From NCBI GenBank assembly GCA_965234335.1, contig OZ248425.1:145472-209471 (forward strand): a stretch of DNA of 64,000 nucleotides, written 5' to 3'. The position numbers and the translations under genes are program-made. This stretch comes from Leadbetterella lacustris. GTDB taxonomy: Bacteria; Bacteroidota; Bacteroidia; Cytophagales; Spirosomataceae. Below are positions 9,172 to 17,773 of this stretch, piece after piece. The notes beneath the pieces were generated by a model. The model searched no databases, was not told where the DNA came from, and worked only from the letters and a program-made list of their open reading frames with translations. Numbering within the stretch: position 1 is the stretch's first letter; every line of letters begins with the position of its first letter.

Positions 9172-9301
9172 ACTCTGATCAGATTCGAATACAAAAAATC
9201 TAAGGAAGTCTGTTTTTTTAGAGTTTATTTGTGACTTAACCAAGTACTCAAAAGAGACTTAAAAACCCAAGCTATCGATGATTAATAAGACTAAATGAGC
9301 C

Positions 9302-10666
9302 ATGAAAATTCAACAAAAGACAAATCTTCTGCTACTATTTTCGTTTTTTTTTATCATTTTGGTAATTGGTGGATACGAATTTTTATTTGAAAACACCTAC
9401 TCCAAAGACGATTTCTACAAGCTGCTTGAGACCAAAATCGACACCATTCTGAAAGACAAAATCAAAGCAAATCCCGATATTGAAGAAGGCCTTGTACGCC
9501 ATACAGAGGAGGAATTCCCCAACGAAAAAAACTATTTCTTTTACCTTCAAAACAAAAAAGATTTCAACAAGGAATCAGCGTTAACGCACTTACCAACAGA
9601 CTTTTTTGAAAAAATAAAAAACAACAAACGGGCAGATTTCTTCAATAAAAATGAATATACAAAAGGCAAAGTAATAACTATTGACGGAAAAGATTATTTA
9701 GTAGTTATTTCGGCCGAAAACTACCAACTTTTTAACCAAAAAATAAACCTAAACAAAATCCTTTGGATATCGCTACTTGTGGCTTTGATAATGGCTATTA
9801 ATGCCTTTTTTTGGAGTCATTTAGTCTTCCGGCCTATCACCGAAATTACCGAAAAAGTAAAGCAAATTAACTTCGAAAATCTGCATTTGCGACTTGGACA
9901 TAAAGGTAAAAAAAATGAATTAGATGAACTCTCCAAGACATTTAATAACCTCCTCAACCGCATAGAAACGTCCTTCAACACCCAAAATAACTTTATCAGT
10001 AATGCCTCCCATGAACTCCGTACACCGTTGACAACTATCATTGGCGAGGCCGATGTAACCCTCACTAAAATCAGAACCACGGAAGAATACGTAGAAACCA
10101 TAAAAGTCATTCTTGAAGAAGCCGAGAATCTCGACAAAAAAACCCAAGCCCTACTGTTTCTTGCCCAAACGGGCTTTAACGGCAAAACCATTGCGTTTGA
10201 CAAGGTAAGAATAGACCAACTCCTTTGGGACGTTAAACTTACCACCGAAAAAATAAATCCCAAAAGCAGAATTGTGATAGATATGAGCACATTACCCGAA
10301 AATCCGCTGAAACTCAAAGTAAATGGCAACAACCAGCTCTTGCACTTAGCCATGAGCAATATCATCCTCAATGCATGCAAATACTCAAAATATGAGCCCG
10401 TCAATATATCCTTAGCATCTACAGACTCTCAGATACTTGTGGTGGTTAAAGACTCAGGCATAGGTATTCCCGAGAAAGAAATGGACTATATCTATGACCC
10501 ATTCTTCAGAGCGTCTAATACCCAAAACTTCGAAGGCTTTGGAGTTGGGCTACCCCTCACTCGCAACATTATAAAAATGCATGGAGGCGAACTTTTGGTA
10601 AGTTCCATTCAAAACGTAGGTACAACTGTACAAATAAAACTTCCAATAGGACAGTTCGAATACTAA
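9302..10666 (+). CDS. HAMP-domain sensor histidine kinase
   Basis: 454 residues. TM1 about 8-28, a periplasmic sensor region of about 120 residues with no recognised fold, TM2 about 152-172, HAMP about 173-225, then the H-box NASHELRTPLT with His237. The ATPase part has the N-box with Asn357 (NIILNACKYS), G1 DSGIGIP (384-390), the F-box FFRAS and G2 GFGVGLPL (412-419). It is the partner of the regulator upstream. The 130-nt gap between the two is larger than usual for such pairs. The signal sensed is unknown; the periplasmic part has no obvious Cys or His cluster. Confidence 0.92.
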   Translation: MKIQQKTNLLLLFSFFFIILVIGGYEFLFENTYSKDDFYKLLETKIDTILKDKIKANPDIEEGLVRHTEEEFPNEKNYFFYLQNKKDFNKESALTHLPTDFFEKIKNNKRADFFNKNEYTKGKVITIDGKDYLVVISAENYQLFNQKINLNKILWISLLVALIMAINAFFWSHLVFRPITEITEKVKQINFENLHLRLGHKGKKNELDELSKTFNNLLNRIETSFNTQNNFISNASHELRTPLTTIIGEADVTLTKIRTTEEYVETIKVILEEAENLDKKTQALLFLAQTGFNGKTIAFDKVRIDQLLWDVKLTTEKINPKSRIVIDMSTLPENPLKLKVNGNNQLLHLAMSNIILNACKYSKYEPVNISLASTDSQILVVVKDSGIGIPEKEMDYIYDPFFRASNTQNFEGFGVGLPLTRNIIKMHGGELLVSSIQNVGTTVQIKLPIGQFEY

Positions 10667-11065
10667 CCATCTAGATTCGTTTTGATATTAATTTCATCAT
10701 CAAATCACTCCTGAATGTCAGTAACTGAAATTTAAACAAAGAGAAGGAAATCTTTCTCTAAAACATAAATATCGACCGCCAATAGGCTAACATCAACTGT
10801 CAGAAAACATTCTCGATTAGTTTGAGGTATAACCATTATTTTTTGCTTTCCATTGAAACAACTAGGAAGCCTTTTCTAAACAAAAAAAACACCACAACAA
10901 AAAAAGTAGCTATTAAGAGCAGAATGATCAACAGAAAAATTTATACCAATTAGTATTCTAAAAAAAAGAAAGAATAAAAATACTTCAATATTTTGTTTTA
11001 TATCAATAAAAAATATTAATTTTCGCAGAATTTATATTTAACCCTAACCTAAACAGTATTAACCT
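10667..11065. promoter_or_regulatory. AT-rich intergenic region with a candidate promoter for the DoxX gene
   Basis: About 400 bases without a gene. A near-palindrome GAGAAGGAAATCTTTCTC lies around 10741-10758, with no T-tract. A possible promoter is TTTTG ending at 10995, 21 nt spacing, then TAATTTTC at 11017-11024, one base off TAnnTTTG. Nothing else was recognised. Confidence 0.35.
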
Positions 11066-11440
11066 TTGGAACAAATTATCGGTCCTTTGACAAAATTAGG
11101 TCGTTTTCTTTTAGCCGTACCGATGGCAATTTTTGGTATTCTACATTTTATGGCAGCCGACGCCATGGCAGGTATGGTTCCGCTTCCCGGCGGAGTTATT
11201 TGGGTCTATGTTTCTGGCTTCGCTCTTATTGCCGCTGCGGTTAGCATTATTCTCCAGAAAAAAGCCCGATTAGCTTCTAGCCTGTTGGCGGTGTTACTTT
11301 TAATCTTTGTTTTTGCCATTCATTTGCCAAGTGCATTGAAAGGTGGAGATGCAGGACAGTTCTCTATGATGAGCCTACTCAAAGATTTAGCTATAGCAGG
11401 TGGAGCACTTATTTATGCAAGTACGCAACCCATAGAATGA
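11066..11440 (+). CDS. DoxX-like four-helix membrane protein
   Basis: 124 residues from a TTG start; no ATG is available before the first helix. Four hydrophobic helices are evident (about 10-30, 43-63, 68-90 and 100-118), with FGILHFMAADAMAGMVPLP in the first turn, as in DoxX/DoxD-like proteins of Bacteroidota. The family is linked to sulfur and quinone chemistry in archaea, but bacterial members are mostly uncharacterised. It stands alone, with its own probable promoter and a terminator 65 nt downstream. Confidence 0.75.
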   Translation: MEQIIGPLTKLGRFLLAVPMAIFGILHFMAADAMAGMVPLPGGVIWVYVSGFALIAAAVSIILQKKARLASSLLAVLLLIFVFAIHLPSALKGGDAGQFSMMSLLKDLAIAGGALIYASTQPIE

Positions 11441-11504
11441 TATTAACCGGATATGTAAATAAAAATTTCAGTTTCGTATTCTACCCCTAAACCTATATAA
11501 ATAC

Positions 11505-11538
11505 AATACGCCTTGAGTTTTTTGAGGTGTATTTTTTT
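11505..11538 (+). terminator. Rho-independent terminator after the DoxX-like gene
   Basis: Stem AATACGCCT / AGGTGTATT (one G-T pair) with an 11-nt loop, followed by a T-tract to 11538. Confidence 0.75.
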
Positions 11539-11621
11539 GACCAAAATTCTAGACTAATGTTTCAAAACTGATTATGAAATCTACTATATTTGGTTTCTAA
11601 AATTTCAACCCTTCAAAAAAT

Positions 11622-12989
11622 ATGAAACCCTCAAGAAGAAAGTTCATTAAAAACATAGGAAGCTTGGCCGTTTTATCTGGTGTCAGCACAGTGGCCAAAC
11701 CATTCAATATCATCAGAGACCTTTCGGTTAGCCCCAACGACAAAATAAGATTGGCAACCATTGGAATGGGAATTCAAGGGCATTATGACACCAAAGCCGC
11801 ACTAAAAACCGCAGGAGTGGAATTTGTGGCAGCGGCAGATTTGTACACAGGCAGACTAGACCGCGTGAGACAAACTTTCGGCAATGACATGGTTGTGACA
11901 CGTGACTACAGAGAAATTCTCAGCAGAAAAGACATAGATGCAGTAATAATAGCTACACCCGACCATTGGCACGATAAAATTACGATTGATGCCCTCAACG
12001 CCGGCAAAAATGTGTACTGTGAAAAACCAATGGTTCAAGCCATAAATGAAGGAAAACCAGTAATAGACGCTTGGAAAAAATCAGGAAAAACCATGCAAGT
12101 GGGCAGCCAGAGAATCAGCGGAAGTGTTTTTCAAGAAGCCAAAAGAATTATAGCAGCAGGCGATATTGGAGCCATAAATTATGTGGAATCCAACTCAGAC
12201 CGATTCAGTGCCATAGGTGCTTGGAACTACTCCATCCCCACAGACGCCTCTCCAACTACAGTAGACTGGGACGCTTTCTTAAAAGACACTGCCAAAATGC
12301 CTTTTGATGCCAATCGCTTTTTCCGTTGGAGAAATTACAAAAACTATGGCACGGGTGTTGCGGGCGACTTATTTGTACACCTCATCACTGGTGTGCATTA
12401 TGTGGTAGATTCCAAAGGCCCAAACAGAATTTTCGCATCTGGCGGACTGCGGTATTGGAAAGAAGGAAGGGATGTGCCAGACGTAATGGTGGCTATTTTG
12501 GATTACCCGAAAGCAGCTACGCATGAGGAGTTTCAGATGGTACTGAGAGTGAACTTTGCCAATGCTGGAACAATAAACAACAACACCAGAATTATCGGCA
12601 CCGAAGGCCAGATAGACTTCTCGGGTAACGGACTGACCTTGAGCAAGAAAAAACTCCCAAAAGCACCAGGCTTTGGAAACTATGACAGTTACTTTACTTT
12701 TTCAGATGCTCAGCAAAAAGAATTTGCGAAAGAATATAATGCCCGATTCACAGAAGCAGACCGTAAAACTGAACCAATAAAAGAAGTAAAGTTTACCCCA
12801 GAACCAGGCTCAGACGAGCACGCCAATCACTTCGGCAATTTCTTCGAAAACATCCGAAAAGGCAGCCAAGCCACCATAGAAGACCCTATATTTGGTTTCA
12901 GAGCAGCGGCCCCTGTTTTGGCATGCAATGAAAGCTATTTTCAGAAAAAAGCCATAAGTTGGGATCCTGTGAATATGCGGAAACTGTAA
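11622..12989 (+). CDS. Tat-exported Gfo/Idh/MocA-family oxidoreductase
   Basis: 455 residues. A Tat-type signal (SRRKFIKNIG, then a hydrophobic stretch to about residue 25) precedes a Rossmann domain: LATIGMGIQGHYDTKAAL (dinucleotide loop), VVTRDYREILSRKDIDAVII and the characteristic NVYCEKPMVQ with the conserved Lys of the EKP motif. The C-terminal part is the alpha/beta substrate domain. Exported members of this family in Bacteroidota act on sugars or inositols with a tightly held NAD(P), which enters the periplasm with the folded protein. The next gene is a second family member of GH109 type, so both may serve glycan breakdown. A TATATTTG box lies at 11585-11592, 30 nt upstream. Confidence 0.88.
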   Translation: MKPSRRKFIKNIGSLAVLSGVSTVAKPFNIIRDLSVSPNDKIRLATIGMGIQGHYDTKAALKTAGVEFVAAADLYTGRLDRVRQTFGNDMVVTRDYREILSRKDIDAVIIATPDHWHDKITIDALNAGKNVYCEKPMVQAINEGKPVIDAWKKSGKTMQVGSQRISGSVFQEAKRIIAAGDIGAINYVESNSDRFSAIGAWNYSIPTDASPTTVDWDAFLKDTAKMPFDANRFFRWRNYKNYGTGVAGDLFVHLITGVHYVVDSKGPNRIFASGGLRYWKEGRDVPDVMVAILDYPKAATHEEFQMVLRVNFANAGTINNNTRIIGTEGQIDFSGNGLTLSKKKLPKAPGFGNYDSYFTFSDAQQKEFAKEYNARFTEADRKTEPIKEVKFTPEPGSDEHANHFGNFFENIRKGSQATIEDPIFGFRAAAPVLACNESYFQKKAISWDPVNMRKL

Positions 12990-13005
12990 GTCCTTTTAAA
13001 CCTTG

Positions 13006-13037
13006 AAACGCAAGATTCTTATTAAAATTTTGCGTTT
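13006..13037 (+). terminator. Hairpin between the two Gfo/Idh/MocA genes
   Basis: AAACGCAA pairs with TTGCGTTT across a 16-nt loop. There is no T-tract, so it may be a weak terminator or a message-stabilising hairpin rather than a full stop. Confidence 0.4.
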
Positions 13038-13064
13038 GTAAAACATTCAACCAAACCTAAAAAA

Positions 13065-14474
13065 ATGAAATCAAACAGAAGGAAATTCCTCCAAAATATA
13101 GGCACAAGTGCGGCGGCCATTAGCTTGCCGAACATTTCTCATGCGGCAGTTCAATCAGAAAAAGATGAATTTACTAAACCCAAAACCAACCAAGCATTTA
13201 ATATGTGTGGTTTTGTAGCTCCAAAGCTCGACAAAGTCAGGATTGGCTTCATTGGCTTGGGAAATCGTGGCCCGGGAGCTGTAAGACGCATGAGCCAAAT
13301 AGCAGCAGTAGAAATTGTAGCTCTTTGCGACAAAGATCCCTTACGAGTGGAAAAACAACAAGCCGTTTTATCGAAAGCAAATCTACCAAAAGCCAGAGAA
13401 TATAGCGGAGTAGATGGCTGGAAAGGCCTTTGCGAAAGCAATGACATAGACCTCGTTTATATTTGTACACCGTGGAGTATGCACACGCCTATGGCCCTTT
13501 ACGCCATGAACAACGGCAAACACACCACCATCGAGGTACCTGCCGCCAAAACCATAGATGAGTGCTGGCAACTGGTAGAAACCTCAGAAAAAACAAAGAA
13601 ACATTGTATGATGTTGGAGAACACTTGCTACGACTTTTTCGAGCAAATGACCCTCAACATGGCTAGAAATGGTCTTTTCGGAGAATTAATTCATGCCGAA
13701 GGAGCCTACATTCATAATCTAATTGATTCAAATTTCAGCAAAACTTCTTACTCTGACATGTGGCGACTCAACGAAAACGCCAACCGAAACGGCAACCTCT
13801 ACCCAACGCATGGTTTGGGGCCAATTTCACAATGTCTAAACATCAACCGAGGCGATAGATTTGACCATTTGGTGGCCATCTCTTCAAACGATTTTCAGAT
13901 GGGTGAAATGGCCAAATCTTTAGCTGCCAACGACCCTTTTTATGAGGATTATGTGGGAAAACCGTTCCGAGGTAATATGAATACTACCATCATAAAAACT
14001 GAAAAAGGCAAAACCATCATGTTGCAGCACGATGTAACTTCCACCAGACCATATTCGAGAATTCATTTATTGAGCGGTACAAAAGGTGTAGCTCAAAAAT
14101 GGCCTGAGCCAGGTAAAATAGCCCTTGGAGAAGGCTGGATGAGCGAAAAAGAGCTGAAAGAAATTGAAGAAAAATACACGACGCCTCTCGTTAAACACAT
14201 CGGTGAAATAGCCAAAAAAGTAGGAGGACATGGCGGAATGGACTTCATTATGGACTGGCGATTAATAGATTGCCTCAGGAATGGCCTCCCTCTTGACCAA
14301 GATGTATATGATGCCGCCGCATGGAGTTCCATTGCTCATGCTAGCGAGCTTTCGGTGATGAAAAAAGGAAAAACTGTGGATATTCCTGATTTCACAAGAG
14401 GAGCATGGAAAAACAATCAGCCAGTGAGCTTGACCCTGAACGGTGGTGGAAATACGGAAGTGAGAAAAGTTTGA
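13065..14474 (+). CDS. GH109-type Gfo/Idh/MocA protein (NAD-dependent alpha-N-acetylgalactosaminidase-like)
   Basis: 469 residues with a Tat-like signal (NRRKFLQNIG). The Rossmann motif IGFIGLGNRGPGAVRRM is followed by CTPWSMHTPMALYAMNNGK, IEVPAAKTIDECWQLVETSE and MMLENTCYDFFEQMTLNMAR. The last stretch, with FGELIHAEGAYIHNL, is the signature I associate with glycoside hydrolase family 109, whose founding members remove terminal alpha-N-acetylgalactosamine using NAD+ in a retaining redox mechanism. GH109 members often miss that activity, so the substrate is uncertain. It follows another exported family member by 75 nt, and a strong hairpin overlaps its stop codon. Confidence 0.85.
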   Translation: MKSNRRKFLQNIGTSAAAISLPNISHAAVQSEKDEFTKPKTNQAFNMCGFVAPKLDKVRIGFIGLGNRGPGAVRRMSQIAAVEIVALCDKDPLRVEKQQAVLSKANLPKAREYSGVDGWKGLCESNDIDLVYICTPWSMHTPMALYAMNNGKHTTIEVPAAKTIDECWQLVETSEKTKKHCMMLENTCYDFFEQMTLNMARNGLFGELIHAEGAYIHNLIDSNFSKTSYSDMWRLNENANRNGNLYPTHGLGPISQCLNINRGDRFDHLVAISSNDFQMGEMAKSLAANDPFYEDYVGKPFRGNMNTTIIKTEKGKTIMLQHDVTSTRPYSRIHLLSGTKGVAQKWPEPGKIALGEGWMSEKELKEIEEKYTTPLVKHIGEIAKKVGGHGGMDFIMDWRLIDCLRNGLPLDQDVYDAAAWSSIAHASELSVMKKGKTVDIPDFTRGAWKNNQPVSLTLNGGGNTEVRKV

Positions 14475-14498
14475 TTCAGAAAAATATCTGAATCAAAC
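14469..14498 (+). terminator. Strong hairpin overlapping the GH109 stop codon
   Basis: GTTTGATTCAGA pairs perfectly with TCTGAATCAAAC over 12 bp with a 6-nt loop. The left arm contains the TGA stop at 14472-14474. Only CCTTTTC follows, so the U-tract is short. Confidence 0.65.
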
Positions 14499-14529
14499 CC
14501 TTTTCGTCCATTGTCAATTGCCTAATATA

Positions 14530-14559
14530 TTGCTCTTTGCACACTTAGCACTATATTTG
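14530..14559 (+). promoter_or_regulatory. Promoter of the DEAD-box helicase gene
   Basis: TTG at 14530-14532, a 19-nt spacer and TATATTTG at 14552-14559 match the Bacteroidota -33/-7 pattern. It lies 40 nt before the TTG start codon and just after the GH109 hairpin. Confidence 0.6.
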
Positions 14560-14599
14560 TACTATTCTAGCTTTAGCTAATAAAATAAATAGTAAACAA

Positions 14600-15820
14600 T
14601 TGCAATTCAACGAACTCAATATACACGAAGACGTACTGGCTGGTATAGACGCCATGAACTACCTTCAGGCCTCGCCAATACAAGAAATGGCCATCCCGAT
14701 TATTCTCGATGGTAAAGATTTGATAGCTTCCGCCCAAACAGGTACGGGCAAAACAGCCGCTTATTTAATACCCCTTTTGGACTTAATAATAAGAAGCGGA
14801 AACGAGCACATTACAGCCTTGATTTTGGTACCAACCCGTGAGCTAGCTAAACAAATAGACGAACAAATAGAAGGCTTTAGTTATTTCATAAGAGCCACAT
14901 CACTAGCCATTTATGGCGGCGGAAAAGGCGAAAATTGGGATCAGCAACGCAAGGCTTTGGTAGATGGTGCTGACATAATCATAGCTACTCCAGGTCGTCT
15001 TTTAGCCCACATGAAATCTGGCGATGTCAAATTTGATGAACTCAAATGCTTGGTACTCGACGAGGCCGACAAAATGTTGGACATGGGATTCTCAGATGAT
15101 ATTCTGTACGTTATCAAACACCTACCTGTCAACCGCCAAAATTTGATGTTTTCGGCCACAATGCCACAGAAAATCAGAGACTTTGCCAATAAAATCCTCA
15201 GAAATCCAGAAGAAATAAAATTGGCAGTTTCAAAACCAGCCGTAGGAATAGATCAGCAGTTTTTCTTGGCAGCTGACCATCAAAAGCTTCCACTTTTAAT
15301 TCATCTGTTGAAAGATAAAAAAGACCTAACTATAATTATTTTCTCATCTCAAAAATCAATGATCAACCATATTATCAGGGCTTTGGGGAAAGTAAAAATA
15401 ATGGCAAGAGGCATATCTTCGGACAATAGCCAAGAAGAACGAGAGGAGTATTTAAGAGGATTTAAAAATAAAAATTTCAACATCCTAGTGGCTACAGACG
15501 TACTTTCTAGGGGAATTGACATCAATAATCTTAACCTAGTAATTAACTACGATGTGCCCCGCGACGCTGAAGATTACATTCACAGAATAGGTAGAACTGC
15601 TCGTGCCGAAACCACCGGAACTTCTTTCACTTTCATAAACGAAAAAGACCAACGCAAAATAGCCAGCATAGAAAAACTACTGGAAAGAGAAGTGGAAAAG
15701 CAAAATATTACTGCAAGTTTGGGCTTAGGAGCAGCACCAGAATATTCTGTAGAAAAAAGAAGTTTTAACAAACCATTCAAAAAGAAGTTTTTTGGTAAGA
15801 AAAAACCCCCAACTGCTTAA
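14600..15820 (+). CDS. DEAD-box ATP-dependent RNA helicase
   Basis: 406 residues from a TTG start that preserves the upstream aromatic (F3) and Q motif (SPIQEMAIP). Helicase motifs in order: I AQTGTGKT, Ia PTRELA, Ib TPGR, II DEAD (VLDEADKMLDMGF), III SAT, IV IIIFSSQ, V ATDVLSRGID, VI HRIGRTAR. The C-terminal tail is short and basic (FNKPFKKKFFGKKK), as in RhlE-like members. It unwinds short RNA duplexes in ribosome assembly or mRNA turnover, often in cold adaptation. It has its own promoter, and the class V aminotransferase follows 12 nt later. Confidence 0.95.
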   Translation: MQFNELNIHEDVLAGIDAMNYLQASPIQEMAIPIILDGKDLIASAQTGTGKTAAYLIPLLDLIIRSGNEHITALILVPTRELAKQIDEQIEGFSYFIRATSLAIYGGGKGENWDQQRKALVDGADIIIATPGRLLAHMKSGDVKFDELKCLVLDEADKMLDMGFSDDILYVIKHLPVNRQNLMFSATMPQKIRDFANKILRNPEEIKLAVSKPAVGIDQQFFLAADHQKLPLLIHLLKDKKDLTIIIFSSQKSMINHIIRALGKVKIMARGISSDNSQEEREEYLRGFKNKNFNILVATDVLSRGIDINNLNLVINYDVPRDAEDYIHRIGRTARAETTGTSFTFINEKDQRKIASIEKLLEREVEKQNITASLGLGAAPEYSVEKRSFNKPFKKKFFGKKKPPTA

Positions 15821-15832
15821 ATTTCGTGAAAA

Positions 15833-17005
15833 ATGACAACGAAAAAAGAGTTTTTTTCAATACCTGACAATATTCATTATCTAAACTGTGCCACCATGTC
15901 GCCGCTACCGAAAAAAGTGGAAGAGGCTGGCATAAAGGGCTTATTGAGAAAATCACAGCCATACGAAATTACCCAAGAGCATTTTTTTGATACGGCCATT
16001 GATGTTAAGAAAAAATTTGCGAAACTCATAAATTGTTTTGATTATGAGCAGATTGCAATCATGCCATCTGTTTCTTATGGTATGGCTACCGTGGTCAAAA
16101 ACATTCATAGAAAAGGAATTTCAAAACATAAAACTAAAATAGTGTTGATTGGGGAAGAATTCCCGAGCGATGTGTATGCCTGGCAGGAACTTGCGGCAGA
16201 AAATCCGCAATTAAGCATAAAAACTTTACACGCTCCGCAGGAACTCAACAACAGAGGACAAAACTGGAACAGCGAGCTTTTGGAAGCATTACAACAAGAG
16301 ACGCTTTTGGTATGTATTTCGCCCACCCATTGGGCAGATGGTACACTATTTGATCTCGAAAAAATAAAAGATAAATGTGTAGAAAATGATATCTTATTTA
16401 TCATAGATGCCACACAACATTTAGGAGCTTATGCCTTTGATATTCAAAAAATTAAACCTGATTTTTTAGTTGCGGCCACATACAAATGGCTTCTTGGACC
16501 TTATGGTACTACTTTGGCCTATTTTGGCAAATACTTTGATGATGGCTTTCCGCTCGAACAAACCTGGATTGGAAGAAAAAATAGCCAGGATTTCAAGCAT
16601 CTCATCAATTATCAGTCTGACTATCAAGAGGGTGCCTTCAGATACAACATGGGAGAATTTAGCAATTTCATCAACCTCCCCATGATAGAAAAAGCCCTCG
16701 ATTTGTTGATAGAATGGCAGCCAGCGGAGATTCAAAACTACGCCAAAAACCTCGGCGAACCTTATTTAGAAAGGCTACGAAATGCTGATTATTGGATTGA
16801 AAATGAAGAATTTAGAGCTGCCCATTTGTTTGGAATAAGATTGCCAGAAAACCTCAAAATAGAAACTATTCAGAAAGCCCTTTCTGACCAAAAAGTATTT
16901 GTTTCTTATCGTGGCAACGCTATGAGACTGTCTGTAAATGTTTGGAACAATGAAGCCGACATGGAGATGTTCACACAGATATTAGAAAAAATTAGCAAAG
17001 GATAA
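15833..17005 (+). CDS. Class V aminotransferase (PLP-dependent, cysteine-desulfurase-like fold)
   Basis: 390 residues. The PLP-binding Lys lies in VAATYKWLLGPYGTTLAYFG, preceded by the Asp/His region FIIDATQHLGAYAFDI that stacks on and holds the cofactor. The N-terminus starts with HYLNCATMSPLPKKVEEAG, as in selenocysteine-lyase/isopenicillin-N-epimerase type members. No active-site Cys loop of a true cysteine desulfurase is evident, so the substrate is open. It follows the helicase by 12 nt and is probably co-transcribed. Confidence 0.85.
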   Translation: MTTKKEFFSIPDNIHYLNCATMSPLPKKVEEAGIKGLLRKSQPYEITQEHFFDTAIDVKKKFAKLINCFDYEQIAIMPSVSYGMATVVKNIHRKGISKHKTKIVLIGEEFPSDVYAWQELAAENPQLSIKTLHAPQELNNRGQNWNSELLEALQQETLLVCISPTHWADGTLFDLEKIKDKCVENDILFIIDATQHLGAYAFDIQKIKPDFLVAATYKWLLGPYGTTLAYFGKYFDDGFPLEQTWIGRKNSQDFKHLINYQSDYQEGAFRYNMGEFSNFINLPMIEKALDLLIEWQPAEIQNYAKNLGEPYLERLRNADYWIENEEFRAAHLFGIRLPENLKIETIQKALSDQKVFVSYRGNAMRLSVNVWNNEADMEMFTQILEKISKG

Positions 17006-17046
17006 AATTCCTTGCCGTTTAGAAATGTAATCATTAAAAATAGACC

Positions 17047-17424
17047 ATGGATAGAATGTATTTCATTCTGCTCGGTATCGTAATTCTCGCTTTCGTTTCA
17101 AATTTATTTATGGTCACCAAAAGCTCTTTTCCGGGTGGAGATGTAGGCGTTGGACCGGTGATTCAGCTTGTTATGGCTATCCCCTTATTTTTGATTTCAG
17201 CATTGGTTTACTTTTTTACCAAAAACATGAACATCAACTTCTGGATTTTGCTTTTACCTCTAATTCTGGAGCTTATCTATTTTGCATTTACCAAAGATTT
17301 GTTTAGCATTTTTGGTAAAGATTCAGGATCTTTTCTTATCAAAAGCTACGTTTATGCCATCACTTTGAGTACAGCTTTAGGCATTTTGGCGGCTTGGATG
17401 ATTGGGGCGTTATCTAAAAAATAA
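17047..17424 (+). CDS. Small integral membrane protein of unknown function
   Basis: 125 residues with four predicted membrane helices (about 4-22, 37-60, 66-86 and 100-121). I do not recognise a family. It begins 41 nt after the class V aminotransferase on the same strand and could be the last gene of that unit. No charged or metal-binding motif stands out. Confidence 0.6.
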   Translation: MDRMYFILLGIVILAFVSNLFMVTKSSFPGGDVGVGPVIQLVMAIPLFLISALVYFFTKNMNINFWILLLPLILELIYFAFTKDLFSIFGKDSGSFLIKSYVYAITLSTALGILAAWMIGALSKK

Positions 17425-17773
17425 ATTACAAAACATGAATTACTTATCCCATTCTTTCGATTTGGTTATTGGGCAAATAACAGTATTTTCCATTCTTTTC
17501 ATCTATCCCTAAAATAGCCAAGGACAAATTCGTCCCGAACTTTGAAGTCCCAAAACTCAATCAAACGGATTTATTACCTCTACAATCTGTTCAACTTAGC
17601 CTTTTCTAGGACTACAAAAACGTTTTATTCTAAAAAATATCAATTTACCAATATTTAATTTGGAAAAAATAACTTTTTACTTGCTTTTACGCAACAAATA
17701 TTCTCTTTCCCCATCTTATTTTTGTGTTTTATTATCTTTGTTTTGAATTATTATTATTTGGAAAAACAAAACC
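17425..17773. promoter_or_regulatory. Intergenic region upstream of ppc with candidate -7 box
   Basis: About 350 bases. TATCTTTG at 17733-17740 fits the TAnnTTTG box, 33 nt before the ppc ATG, but no TTG sits at the proper -33 distance. A short open stretch around 17516-17608 reads like a protein fragment (AKDKFVPNFEVPKLNQTD) but has no start and no recognised family. It may be a gene remnant or chance. Confidence 0.35.

Noticed and set aside
9817..10404. 195-codon minus-strand ORF inside the histidine kinase gene
   Set aside because: It lies wholly within a clearly coding plus-strand frame with all kinase motifs and shows no family features.
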